A stretch of 64,000 nucleotides of DNA. It comes from Candidimonas humi (lineage in GTDB: Bacteria; Pseudomonadota; Gammaproteobacteria; Burkholderiales; Burkholderiaceae_B). Positions 48,663 through 57,578 of this stretch are shown here, piece after piece. A program made the translations under genes and the position numbers. Location: assembly GCF_019166065.1 (NCBI RefSeq), contig NZ_JAHTBN010000001.1, positions 558,001 to 622,000 of the forward strand, read 5' to 3'. The notes beneath the pieces are model-generated. The model worked only from the letters and a program-made list of their open reading frames with translations, did no database searches and was not told where the DNA came from. Within the stretch, counting starts at the first letter, position 1. Every line of letters begins with the position of its first letter.

Positions 48663-49307
48663 TCACTGCGCCGCGGAAGCGATGCGCCTCAATGCCTGCT
48701 CGAAAACATCCGGCGGCTGGCCGCCCTGGATCAGGTGGCGGTCGTTGACGATGATGGACGGCACAGAATCGATGCCGCTGTCCCGATAGTAGCGTTCGCG
48801 TTCGCGGACATCCTCGGCGTAGGCATCGGAGGCCAGGATCGCGCGAGCCTGCGCCGCATCCAGCCCGACCTTGCCCGCCAGATCTACCAACACATCGGCA
48901 TCGCCCGGATTCTTGCCCTCGGTGAAATAGGCGCGGAACAAGGCGTGCTTGAGTTCCCGCTGGCGCCCTTGCAGGCCCGCCCAATGCAGCAGGCGGTGCG
49001 CATCGAAAGTGTTGTAGACGCGTTCGCGCTTGCCGAACTCGAATCCCACCTGGGCGCCGCGCTCGCGTATGGCTTCGGCGCTGCGCGCCACTTCCTGCGA
49101 GGTCCTGCCGTATTTCCGGCCGAGATAATCGACGAAATCCCGCCCCTCGGACGGCATGTCCGGATTCAGTTCGAAAGGCTGGAAGTGCAGATCGACGCCT
49201 ACTTCGCCGTCCAGCCGCGACAGCGCCTGTTCCAGGGAACTGAGCCCGATGGCGCACCACGGGCAGGATACGTCGGAAACGAAATCTATCTTGAGCTTGC
49301 TTGCCAT
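48663..49307 (-). CDS. DsbA-family oxidoreductase (FrnE-like)
   Basis: 214 residues from the ATG at 49307 (AAGG 8 bases upstream). A CPWC redox pair lies near the N-terminus in VSDVSCPWCAIGLSSLE, followed by the helical insert and the cis-Pro motif DSVPSIIVNDRHLIQGGQP. There is no signal peptide, so this is the cytoplasmic FrnE/polyketide-type branch of DsbA-like proteins, thought to handle thiols during oxidative stress. It is a lone minus-strand gene facing recJ. Confidence 0.9.
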   Translation of the reverse strand: MASKLKIDFVSDVSCPWCAIGLSSLEQALSRLDGEVGVDLHFQPFELNPDMPSEGRDFVDYLGRKYGRTSQEVARSAEAIRERGAQVGFEFGKRERVYNTFDAHRLLHWAGLQGRQRELKHALFRAYFTEGKNPGDADVLVDLAGKVGLDAAQARAILASDAYAEDVRERERYYRDSGIDSVPSIIVNDRHLIQGGQPPDVFEQALRRIASAAQ

Positions 49308-49473
49308 ATCGGTGCCTTGCAGTCTGCGGCGCGCCGCCGCCATGGTCTCTTGCGCCGCGCCTTCGATAGACCAGTTTAATCCGTTCCCATCGCGACCGCT
49401 CGGATTCACCGCACCGCCACTACCGCTTTCTTGCGGCCGGTTTGGAAGGCAGCAACCCCGCCAGCCGCGCCGA

Positions 49474-51963
49474 TCAGCCCGCGTCTCCCGTAGCGGGCGC
49501 GGCCGCGGCGCTGGTGGGGGGCAGCGCCGGGTTCGCGGCCTTGGCCTCGGCCAGCAGCATGGTGGTGGGCGTGGACAGCGGCAGGCCGGCTTCGCGCAGG
49601 CGGCGCAGCACGTCGAACAGCAGGTCGCTGCGCACCCCCGACGCGGCGCGCGGGGATGCGACATAGCCGATCATGTCGAAGATCAAGCCGCTGGCGTCCA
49701 GGCCTTCGAGCAGCACGTTCGGCGCCGGCTCATCGAGCACGCCGGCGTGCTCGCGCAACGCGTCCAGCATCAGGCCGCGCGCCTGGTCCGCGTCGGTCGA
49801 CAGCGGCATGGGCAGCTTGATGAGCACACGCCCTATCGGATTCGCGTGGGTCACGTTGCGCACGATCTTGGTGATGAATTCGGAATTCGGGACGACTACT
49901 GTGGAGCGGTCGCTCATCTGGATTTCCGTGGCCCGCACATTGATGCGGCGGATGTCGCCCTCCACGCCGCCCAGCGTCACCCAGTCGCCCACCTTCACCG
50001 GACGCTCGGCCAGCAATATCAGGCCGGATACGAAATTCTGCACCACCGCCTGCAGGCCGAAGCCTATGCCCACCGACAAGGCGCTGGCTATCCAGGCCAC
50101 CCGTTCCAGGCCTATGCCCGCGGCCGACAGCGCCAGGGCCACGATCAGCACATACCCGGCATAACCGAACAGGGTCGCGGCCGAGAACTGCATGCCCCGG
50201 TCGAGGCTGGTGGCCGGCAGGTAGCGCGACAGCAGCCAGCGCTGCAGCACGCGGACGCAAGCAATGCCCAGGATCAGGACCACCACCGCCAGGAACACGG
50301 AGGTCGGGCGTATCTGCGCCTCGCCTATGGAAATGCCGGTATACAACTGGTTGAAGCGATTGAGCCATTCCGAGGGCCCCTCGCCGAAGGGGATCAAGAG
50401 CAGCATCAGGGTGATCAGCAATATGGCCAGGCGCACCAGCCCCGAGGCCAGCACTATCGCCTGGCAACGGGCGCGCACCATGGGCCCGGGATCGCGGTCG
50501 TCGACCGCGCCGCGCTTGATGATCGCCAGCAGGCTGGCGCAGCCATCCTCCACCAGCACCGACAGCAGATAGGCCACGCCGAGCACGGTCAGGACCCACA
50601 CTACCTGCCTGGCCAGGAAGCCGCCGAAGGCGACATAGCCGGTCACCAGGCATATAGCGCTGATCGCCAGGACCAGCCACGCGATCCCCACGAGCGCGGA
50701 AGCCCACAAGGGCAGCGCCGGCGCCGGCCCCTTTTCCGTGGCGGCGATCGCCGCTACGCGCAGGCGCCGGGCGCGCAGCAGTCCGGCCGACAGTATTGCC
50801 GTCGTCAACAGGCCGGTGACGCAATCCAGGAAAACGGTAGTGCTCAGGCTGGCATTGACTTGCGCGGCCAGGTGCTGCGCCGCCCAGCCCACCACGATCA
50901 CTATCGACAGCAGCAGTGGGAACCCGCGCAGGCCGCGCGCAACGATGTCCGGCAGGTGCGGCAGTCGCCATGAGGGGCGGTCGGCCGCCAGCAACGCGCG
51001 CCCGAGACCGGCCACGAGGCCGCCGAAGCACACCAGGCCGACGAGCCAGCCCAGCAGCGCGTCCAGGCCGTCGGGCGGGGCCGAAGACGAGTTGATGCCG
51101 GCACGCAAGGCCGCCGCGATCAGGCCCGGCACCGCCACCGCCATCATGACCCGCACCGCCGCATACAAGGAACGGCGCAGGCGGCCCGAAGGCACATGCG
51201 TGGTCGAAAAGCGCATCAATACACGGCCGGCCAACACGCGCAGCACCAGCAGCAGCACAATGGCCAGCAGCACTAGCGCCCATACCCCGAGCGTAGCGGC
51301 GCCTATGTATCCGGCTACTTCGTTGCCCAGGGGCAATAAACGCCGATGGACGTCGCGGGGCCACTCCTGCACGAGCTCGGACCAGAAAGGCACGCCGAAG
51401 ATGGAATCGGTGCGCGCTCCCAGGCGGGCCTGGAACTGCGAACGCCGCAGCGTCTGTATTTGCTCCACGGCCTGGTCCCCTTCCACCGTGATGAGGCGCG
51501 CCAGCTTGAGCTGGGAATCGAGTGCGCTGCTGCTTTTGGTGAGTTGCGCCCGCTGCGCCGCGACATCCGGCGCTTCCTGGCCGCCGGCGGGCACGGGGCC
51601 CAATTCGGCCAGCCTGGCCTTGACGCTGGTGAGCTGCGGATCGATCTGGGTGGCAGCCTGCTTGGCCTGGGCCTGGGCATCCTGCACCGTGGAACGCAAC
51701 TGCACCAGTTGGGCATCGTCCAGGGGCTGCTTCAGGCTGTTTTGCACCGTGTCCATCTGGACGCGGGCCTTGTCCAGCGCCCTCGCTATGTCCGCCGGCG
51801 TGGGAGTACCCGAATTGGCGTCCCCCGACTGGGCCCGGGCCCCGGCCAAGGGCGCCAGCGCCAGGACGCAGGCCAGCAAGGCCGCAGAAAACCAGATCCA
51901 CAAAGAGGATCGGCTGATACGCGCAGCGCCTGGTGCGCGCGAAAGCATCGCTTTCATGTTCAT
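49474..51963 (-). CDS. DUF3772 / MscS-domain mechanosensitive ion channel
   Basis: 829 residues. A signal peptide (ALLACVLALAPLAGARA) is followed by a periplasmic coiled-coil DUF3772 domain (residues ~50-190, PADIARALDKARVQMDTVQNSLKQ), about ten membrane helices, and the MscS core with the pore helix region GIGFGLQAVVQNFVSGLILLAERPVKVGDWV and the cytoplasmic vestibule start VVVPNSEFITKIVRN. It belongs to the large MscK-like channels that release solutes on osmotic downshock. Confidence 0.93.
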   Translation of the reverse strand: MNMKAMLSRAPGAARISRSSLWIWFSAALLACVLALAPLAGARAQSGDANSGTPTPADIARALDKARVQMDTVQNSLKQPLDDAQLVQLRSTVQDAQAQAKQAATQIDPQLTSVKARLAELGPVPAGGQEAPDVAAQRAQLTKSSSALDSQLKLARLITVEGDQAVEQIQTLRRSQFQARLGARTDSIFGVPFWSELVQEWPRDVHRRLLPLGNEVAGYIGAATLGVWALVLLAIVLLLVLRVLAGRVLMRFSTTHVPSGRLRRSLYAAVRVMMAVAVPGLIAAALRAGINSSSAPPDGLDALLGWLVGLVCFGGLVAGLGRALLAADRPSWRLPHLPDIVARGLRGFPLLLSIVIVVGWAAQHLAAQVNASLSTTVFLDCVTGLLTTAILSAGLLRARRLRVAAIAATEKGPAPALPLWASALVGIAWLVLAISAICLVTGYVAFGGFLARQVVWVLTVLGVAYLLSVLVEDGCASLLAIIKRGAVDDRDPGPMVRARCQAIVLASGLVRLAILLITLMLLLIPFGEGPSEWLNRFNQLYTGISIGEAQIRPTSVFLAVVVLILGIACVRVLQRWLLSRYLPATSLDRGMQFSAATLFGYAGYVLIVALALSAAGIGLERVAWIASALSVGIGFGLQAVVQNFVSGLILLAERPVKVGDWVTLGGVEGDIRRINVRATEIQMSDRSTVVVPNSEFITKIVRNVTHANPIGRVLIKLPMPLSTDADQARGLMLDALREHAGVLDEPAPNVLLEGLDASGLIFDMIGYVASPRAASGVRSDLLFDVLRRLREAGLPLSTPTTMLLAEAKAANPALPPTSAAAAPATGDAG

Positions 51964-51995
51964 GCTAGAGCGTTGAGGTTGCTCATTTTATGACG

Positions 51996-52173
51996 TGCCG
52001 CGGCGCCGCGGCATACTGCTTACCGATAGATACCGCCAGTACACGCGCATACTTCTTATGTGTTCTTATGTGGCGGGGCGGCCGGGCCGCCTTGCGCCTC
52101 CGGCCGCGCTCTTGGGCCGGCCCGCGCCTCAAAACCGGGCATGGATCGTCTTGGTGCATGACGGACGCACCAA
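51996..52173. promoter_or_regulatory. Repeat elements between the channel and ammonium-transporter genes
   Basis: The 358-bp gap holds TGCCGCGGC-GCCGCGGCA (51996-52013, perfect 18-bp palindrome), a tandem TTCTTATGTG x2 (52053-52072), and TTGGTGC-N9-GCACCAA (52151-52173, exact 7-bp arms). The last lies 149 bases ahead of the amt start, where a nitrogen regulator could act, but the arms are not in the usual NtrC orientation and spacing and no sigma-54 -24/-12 pair was found. Confidence 0.4.
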
Positions 52174-52321
52174 ACAAGTGCGCAGATATCAATAATTTCG
52201 GCGAATATTCACCCAACTGCATTCAACCATTCGTCAATCTAGCGCTCGTAAAATTCAATGTTCGAAACCGGCGCACGACCATCGCCCCCAAATCACCCAT
52301 TACAGACCGGAGCCACCCAGC

Positions 52322-53524
52322 ATGAAGCACCAATTAGACGGCGCTGACGCCCTGTTCATCCTGCTGGGGGCCATCATGATCCTCGCCATGCACGCCGGCT
52401 TCGCGTTCCTGGAACTGGGCACGGTGCGCAAGAAGAACCAGGTCAACGCGCTGGTCAAGATCCTCGCCGACTTCGCCATTTCCACCATCGCCTACTTCTT
52501 CGTGGGCTACTACGTCGCCTACGGCGTGACGTTTTATGTGGGCGCGCCGATGCTGGAAGCGCACAGCGGCTTCGCCCTCGTGCGCTTCTTCTTCCTGCTG
52601 ACGTTTGCCGCCGCCATCCCGGCGATCATCTCGGGCGGCATGGCCGAGCGCGCCAAGTTTTATCCGCAACTGTGCGCGACAGCGGTGCTGGTCGGGCTGG
52701 TGTATCCATTCTTCGAGGGCATCGCCTGGAACGGCCACCTGGGCATCCAGGCCTGGCTGCAATCCGTGTTCTCGGCGCCCTTCCACGACTTCGCCGGCTC
52801 GGTGGTGGTCCACGCCATGGGCGGCTGGATCGCGCTGCCGGCGGTATTGCTGCTGGGCGCGCGGCGTGGGCGCTACTCCAAGAGCGGGGCCATCGCAGCC
52901 CACCCGCCCTCGAATATTCCGTTCCTGGCCCTGGGCGCCTGGATACTGACGGTGGGCTGGTTCGGTTTCAACGTCATGAGCGCACAGACTCTGGACCGGA
53001 TGAACGGGCTGGTGGCCATGAATTCCCTGATGGCCATGGCCGGCGGCACGCTGGCCGCGCTGGTCTGCGGCCGCAACGACCCGGGCTTCATTCACAACGG
53101 CCCCTTGGCCGGGCTGGTGGCGGTATGCGCGGGTTCGGACGTGATGCATCCCCTGGGCGCCCTGGTCACCGGCGCCGTGGCGGGCGCGATCTTCGTCTGG
53201 ATGTTCACCCTGACGCAGAACAAGTGGAAGATCGACGACGTGCTGGGTGTCTGGCCGCTGCACGGCCTGTGCGGCACCTGGGGCGGCCTGGCCGCGGGCA
53301 TCTTCGGCCAGCGCGCCCTGGGCGGCATGGGAGGCGTGTCCTTCATGTCGCAGTTGGCGGGCACCTTGCTGGGCATCGCCATCGCGCTGGTCGGTAGCGT
53401 CGCGATCTACAGTACCTTGAAGCGTTTCGTGGGCATACGCCTGGAACCCGAACAGGAATTCGAAGGCGCCGACCTGTCGATCCACAAGATCTCGTCTACC
53501 TCGGATCGCGAAACCAGTTGGTAG
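52322..53524 (+). CDS. amtB: Ammonium transporter (Amt family)
   Basis: 400 residues with 11 expected helices. Family motifs include QVNALVKILADFAISTIAYFFVGY, FDFAGS-type loop as FHDFAGSVVVHAMGGWIALPA with the first pore His, and the second in PLHGLCGTWGGLAAGIFG. It conducts ammonium across the inner membrane. No glnK PII gene is next to it, although they usually form one operon; regulation would have to come from elsewhere. Confidence 0.95.
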   Translation: MKHQLDGADALFILLGAIMILAMHAGFAFLELGTVRKKNQVNALVKILADFAISTIAYFFVGYYVAYGVTFYVGAPMLEAHSGFALVRFFFLLTFAAAIPAIISGGMAERAKFYPQLCATAVLVGLVYPFFEGIAWNGHLGIQAWLQSVFSAPFHDFAGSVVVHAMGGWIALPAVLLLGARRGRYSKSGAIAAHPPSNIPFLALGAWILTVGWFGFNVMSAQTLDRMNGLVAMNSLMAMAGGTLAALVCGRNDPGFIHNGPLAGLVAVCAGSDVMHPLGALVTGAVAGAIFVWMFTLTQNKWKIDDVLGVWPLHGLCGTWGGLAAGIFGQRALGGMGGVSFMSQLAGTLLGIAIALVGSVAIYSTLKRFVGIRLEPEQEFEGADLSIHKISSTSDRETSW

Positions 53525-53591
53525 CCTGCCCGACCGTCATCAGGGCAAAATGAGCTGCCACGGATGGCATGGAGATGCCGCGGTTTCCGGC

Positions 53592-54071
53592 TCAAGCAGC
53601 CTCGCACAACGGCGTCACGACACGTATCAACGCGCGCATGGACAGGGCCTCTCGGCCATCCACCACAGTGCATCCTCCGTCGTAAGCGCCTTCAATGTAG
53701 CGCCGCGTGCGGCGCAGAGATGAGAGGTCCAGGCGCCAGGCCAGGCCGACTTCGTCTCCTGGCATCAGAGGCGCCAAGAACCTGGACTCGACCGACAGCA
53801 ATAGAATGGGAAGAGTTGCAAAATGGCGTGTCAGCGAAGCCAGGGCCGCGCCCACCATTAGCACGCCCGGCAGCGGCGTGTCGCGGAAGCCGGCCCTGAG
53901 CGCCAGTTCGGGCGATGTATGGACCGGATGACCGCCTCCGACAGCAGCGAGGTAAGCGAGCAGCCGCGCCGAACCCAGGCATAAGCGCTCATTCAATTCC
54001 AAAATCGGAAAAGCTTCGCCACACACATCCATTCCGGTCTCCAACGGCCTGCTCAAATCCGGCCGGAACAT
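53592..54071 (-). CDS. MaoC/hotdog-fold protein, possibly catalytically altered
   Basis: 159 residues of the hotdog fold. The region GGGHPVHTSPELALRAGFRDTPLPGVLMVG corresponds to the (R)-hydratase motif D-x4-N-P-x-H, but Asp and Asn are replaced by Gly; only the His remains. It may act on another thioester or lack hydratase activity. It belongs with the CoA-transferase and Bug genes (same strand, 121 bp apart), so a CoA-thioester role is likely. Confidence 0.7.
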   Translation of the reverse strand: MFRPDLSRPLETGMDVCGEAFPILELNERLCLGSARLLAYLAAVGGGHPVHTSPELALRAGFRDTPLPGVLMVGAALASLTRHFATLPILLLSVESRFLAPLMPGDEVGLAWRLDLSSLRRTRRYIEGAYDGGCTVVDGREALSMRALIRVVTPLCEAA

Positions 54072-54191
54072 ACACTTGTCGGGACAACCTCGCGTATACG
54101 GCTCGGCCCCGACACCACACTATAACGAGCGCCCCCAACGGAATCCTACAACGCACGCGGCATCAAGCCACAGCAAAGACAGGGCCGGGCC

Positions 54192-55451
54192 TCATATCAC
54201 CCCGTCGCGCTCCAGACTCTCGCGGGTTTGGAGATCAATCCCCAACTCATCGCCATATACCTGGTCGTTGTGTTCGCCCGGCTCGGGCCCGGCACGCCAG
54301 ACCTCGCCGGGTGTCCTGGAAAACCGCGGCACCACCCCCTGCATGCGCAAGGGGCCGAGGGTGGCATCGACTACCGGAATGATCATATTGCGATCGGCAA
54401 AGTGGGGATCCGAAAAGATGTCGCGGATATCGTAGATCGGGCTGAAGCTCACCTCATGCCTGCGCAGCACCGACTCCACGTCTTGCATGCTGCGCGCTCC
54501 GAACCATTGCCGAGTTATCTGCTCGATGCGCTCGCGATTTCTTATCCGCGCCGCATTCGTATTGAAGTCCTCATCCTCGAGCAGATCGGTCCTGTCCATG
54601 GCCAGGGCCAGCCTCCGGAATACCGTCGGGGCGCTCACCGCCAATGCTACCCACTTCCCATCGAGGGTGACATACACGTCACTGGGGGCAGAATAAGCAT
54701 TCAGATTACCCTGGCGGCCACGCACCACACCTAGTTGATCATATTCGATCGCCATGAAATCCAGCACGCGAAACATTGCCTCGGTCGCAGACAGATCGAT
54801 TTCTTGCCCCTCGCCATTACGGTCGCGATGCAGCAAGGCCGCAGCAATCGCATACGCCCCGAACAATCCGGTCAGAGCATCGGACACCGGAAACCCCGGA
54901 TACATTGGCGGCCCGTCGCGATCTCCGCAAAGATTCACGAATCCTGACATGGCTTCGAAGATCCGTGCAAATCCCGGCCGGTTCCGGTAGGGGCCGGTCT
55001 GGCCAAAACCCGTGACCCGCAACACGATCAGGTCGGGCCTAAGTTGCGTAAGACGCTGCATGCCCAGGCCCCAGGCGTCCAGAGTGCCGGGGCGGAAATT
55101 CTCCACCAGCACGTCGTAACGCGGTAGCAGGCGCTCGAAAAGACTGACTCCATCTGGACGGCGTAGGTCCAGGGTAATGCCGCGCTTGTTCCGGTTGGCG
55201 ACCTTGGACCACAGCGATTTACCATCTTTATGCGGCGGCAATTGCCGCAGGTGGTCGCCCACGCCCGGTAACTCGACCTTCAGCACCTCGGCGCCCAGGT
55301 CCCCAAGCAAGGTCGAAGACAACGGCCCTGCGATTACCGTGGATATGTCCAGCACCTTCACGCCCGATAAAGGGCCCTTGGGGCCGGCCCCCGCACCGGG
55401 TGCATCGGAAGCTCGCGGCCTTGGTTCGTTGTTGTGCTCGGAATCCATCAT
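54192..55451 (-). CDS. CaiB/BaiF-type (family III) CoA transferase
   Basis: 419 residues. The family start GVKVLDISTVIAGPLSSTLLGDLGAEVLKVE and the catalytic Asp region GFPVSDALTGLFGAYAIAAALLHRD are clear, followed by EIDLSATEAMFRVLDF. It transfers CoA between carboxylic acids. It precedes the Bug receptor in sequence by 9 bases (receptor gene first in the transcript) and probably activates the acid that the receptor binds. The LysR gene diverging upstream likely controls both. Confidence 0.93.
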   Translation of the reverse strand: MMDSEHNNEPRPRASDAPGAGAGPKGPLSGVKVLDISTVIAGPLSSTLLGDLGAEVLKVELPGVGDHLRQLPPHKDGKSLWSKVANRNKRGITLDLRRPDGVSLFERLLPRYDVLVENFRPGTLDAWGLGMQRLTQLRPDLIVLRVTGFGQTGPYRNRPGFARIFEAMSGFVNLCGDRDGPPMYPGFPVSDALTGLFGAYAIAAALLHRDRNGEGQEIDLSATEAMFRVLDFMAIEYDQLGVVRGRQGNLNAYSAPSDVYVTLDGKWVALAVSAPTVFRRLALAMDRTDLLEDEDFNTNAARIRNRERIEQITRQWFGARSMQDVESVLRRHEVSFSPIYDIRDIFSDPHFADRNMIIPVVDATLGPLRMQGVVPRFSRTPGEVWRAGPEPGEHNDQVYGDELGIDLQTRESLERDGVI

Positions 55452-55460
55452 CGTCCTGTC

Positions 55461-56450
55461 TCAATCCAAAGACACATGCGCTTGCTCGGCAACCGCACGC
55501 CAATTGCTCAATTCCGACTGCATGAACTGGCGGAACTCCTGGGGCGTGCCGCCCACCGGCACGGACCCTTGCTGGATCAGGCGCTGATGTATGTCAGGAG
55601 ATGCCAGCGCGTCATCCACGGCCTTGTTGAGCTTGAGCACCACCGCGTACGGCGTTCCGGCGGGTGCAAACAAACCATTCCAGCCCACCGCGGTAAAACC
55701 CGGAACACCGGCTTCGATCATCGTCGGCACATCCGGCAAAGTCGGCGAACGCTGCTTGCTGGTGACCGCCAGGGCAATTAGCTTGCCGCTCTTGATGTAG
55801 GGCGCGGTCGTAAGCACCACATCGAACACCATCTTGACCTGTCCGCCCAGAAGATCTGCCATGGCCGGGCTGGCCCCCTTGTAGGGCACATGCAGCATAT
55901 TGACATGTGCCTGCGCCATGAATTTTTCAAGAATCATGTGCGCGCCGGTTCCCTTGCCGGCGGACCCGGCGGGAATGGCCTCTGGCCTGGACTGCGCCAG
56001 AGCAATCAGCTCTTTAAGTGTGTGTACATTCAGGGAGGGATGAGCCACCAGCACATAGGGCTGGTCCACCGCATGCACGATCGGCGTGAAATCCTTGACT
56101 GGGTCATAAGGCAGATGCTTGTAGACGCTGGGCCCGATCGCGTGGGTCGCCACCGTACCCCACAGAAGGGTGTAGCCGTCCTTGGGCGCGTGGGCCACGT
56201 ATTGCGTGCCGACGATGCCGCCCGCTCCGATCTTGTTTTCGACGATCACCGGCTGCCCCAGCGCGGCCGCGATTTTTGGTGCGAACATGCGCGCCATTAC
56301 ATCCGTGGCGCCCCCGGGCGGGAACGGGACGACAATCGTGATGCGCCTGTCGGGCCAGGCATGGGTCGCGCTTTGCGCGAGCATGGGCGCAAGGCTCGCT
56401 GCCAATAGCAATATCGCGCTGCGTATCATTGCGATTATGCGTAATTTCAT
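55461..56450 (-). CDS. Bug-family periplasmic receptor
   Basis: 329 residues from the ATG at 56450, preceded by a near-perfect AGGAGG site. Signal peptide (RSAILLLAASLAPMLAQSATHA-WPDRRI) then the Bug motifs VPFPPGGATDVMARMF, VIVENKIGAGGIVGTQYVAHAPKDGYTLL and GWNGLFAPAGTPYAVV. First gene of an operon with a CoA transferase and perhaps the MaoC-like gene; divergent LysR gene 162 bp away. Likely ligand is the organic acid that the transferase activates. Confidence 0.92.
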   Translation of the reverse strand: MKLRIIAMIRSAILLLAASLAPMLAQSATHAWPDRRITIVVPFPPGGATDVMARMFAPKIAAALGQPVIVENKIGAGGIVGTQYVAHAPKDGYTLLWGTVATHAIGPSVYKHLPYDPVKDFTPIVHAVDQPYVLVAHPSLNVHTLKELIALAQSRPEAIPAGSAGKGTGAHMILEKFMAQAHVNMLHVPYKGASPAMADLLGGQVKMVFDVVLTTAPYIKSGKLIALAVTSKQRSPTLPDVPTMIEAGVPGFTAVGWNGLFAPAGTPYAVVLKLNKAVDDALASPDIHQRLIQQGSVPVGGTPQEFRQFMQSELSNWRAVAEQAHVSLD

Positions 56451-56612
56451 TACGCCTCCTTTCCTTGTAAGACTTATGAGCGAGGGAATGTGCAACCTCT
56501 TTGCCAAGACTGGCAGCGGATTCAGAATATTCTCGATATAGTTAACTGAAAATTGAAATTTAATGATTAATATATAAATTTTGGTTAACCACAATTGCTG
56601 AGATCGACTGCC

Positions 56613-57569
56613 ATGCCCGTGCCGCCACTACATCATTTAAGGTTCAAGCAACTTGAACTGCTTTGTGGCGTTGCCGAAGGCAACTCGTTTCGCATGCTGG
56701 CCGAGAAAATGTCCCTAACCCAGCCGGCGATCAGCAAAATGGCGCGAGAAATGGAAGCCGCGATCCAGGCACCGTTGTTCGTCCGCAACCGCGAAGGCGT
56801 GACCCTGACCCCGATGGGCCGCTCGCTGGTGCAGCAGGCGCGCATGATCCTGACCCAGCTCGAACGCATGAGCAGCAACGTCGAACAATATCGCGGAGGC
56901 AAGGAACACGTCCTGCGCCTGGGATCGCCCTCATATACCGCCGTCGCGTTGCTGGCCGCCCCGATCGCACAATTGGTCGCTACGCATTCTGCGGCAAGAG
57001 TGGAAATGGTGGACGCGGTCGCCGATACGCTGTTCGCGCAGTTAAAAAACGGCGAGTTGGATTTCGTCGTGGGGAGTCTGCCCGTGCGCCCCATGTCGGA
57101 CGAGGACGCGGCTCTGCTGCATACTGAAATCCTGTATCCGGACCAGCTCAGCTTTATCACACAGAGTTCCCGCAAGCCACTGCCAGGCTTAATGACTCTG
57201 AAAGACCTACAGGAGTATTCCTGGGTACTACCCGCCCGCGATTCGCTCGTGCGCCATGCTTTGCGCAGCGCCATGAGAGACGCCGGCCTGCCCATACCTA
57301 GGGCTGCGATAGAAGTCGGATCTATCCCGACCATAGGCGCCTTGGTCGGCCAGCAGCCACGCCTGCTCGGCGTGGTGCGGGCCGACGCTGCGCACTATTT
57401 TTCGCGCGGCGCCGGAATTTCCATGATCAACATCCATCCGCGAATAGCGCTGCCTCCGGTTGCCATCGTGCGCCTCAAGGACAACGAGCCCACCGACCTC
57501 ACGCGAGCACTATTCGAACTGATCCGGGCGCAGTCTCGGACCTTGCTGTCTCACGCGGCGAAGAAATAA
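56613..57569 (+). CDS. LysR-family transcriptional regulator
   Basis: 318 residues from the ATG at 56613 (a TTG at 56595 is an alternative). The helix-turn-helix is FKQLELLCGVAEGNSFRMLAEKMSLTQPAISKMAREMEAAIQAPLF, followed by a type-2 substrate-binding domain. It diverges from the Bug/CoA-transferase operon; the 162-bp AT-rich gap between them should hold its binding sites. Typically such regulators activate the divergent operon when the substrate acid is present. Confidence 0.9.
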   Translation: MPVPPLHHLRFKQLELLCGVAEGNSFRMLAEKMSLTQPAISKMAREMEAAIQAPLFVRNREGVTLTPMGRSLVQQARMILTQLERMSSNVEQYRGGKEHVLRLGSPSYTAVALLAAPIAQLVATHSAARVEMVDAVADTLFAQLKNGELDFVVGSLPVRPMSDEDAALLHTEILYPDQLSFITQSSRKPLPGLMTLKDLQEYSWVLPARDSLVRHALRSAMRDAGLPIPRAAIEVGSIPTIGALVGQQPRLLGVVRADAAHYFSRGAGISMINIHPRIALPPVAIVRLKDNEPTDLTRALFELIRAQSRTLLSHAAKK

Positions 57570-57578
57570 TACGCGCGC

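Noticed and set aside
52151..52173. NtrC binding site of amtB
   Set aside because: The arms are GGTGC...GCACC, not the usual GCACC...GGTGC order, the spacing is 9, and there is no sigma-54 promoter, so the specific assignment is not supported.
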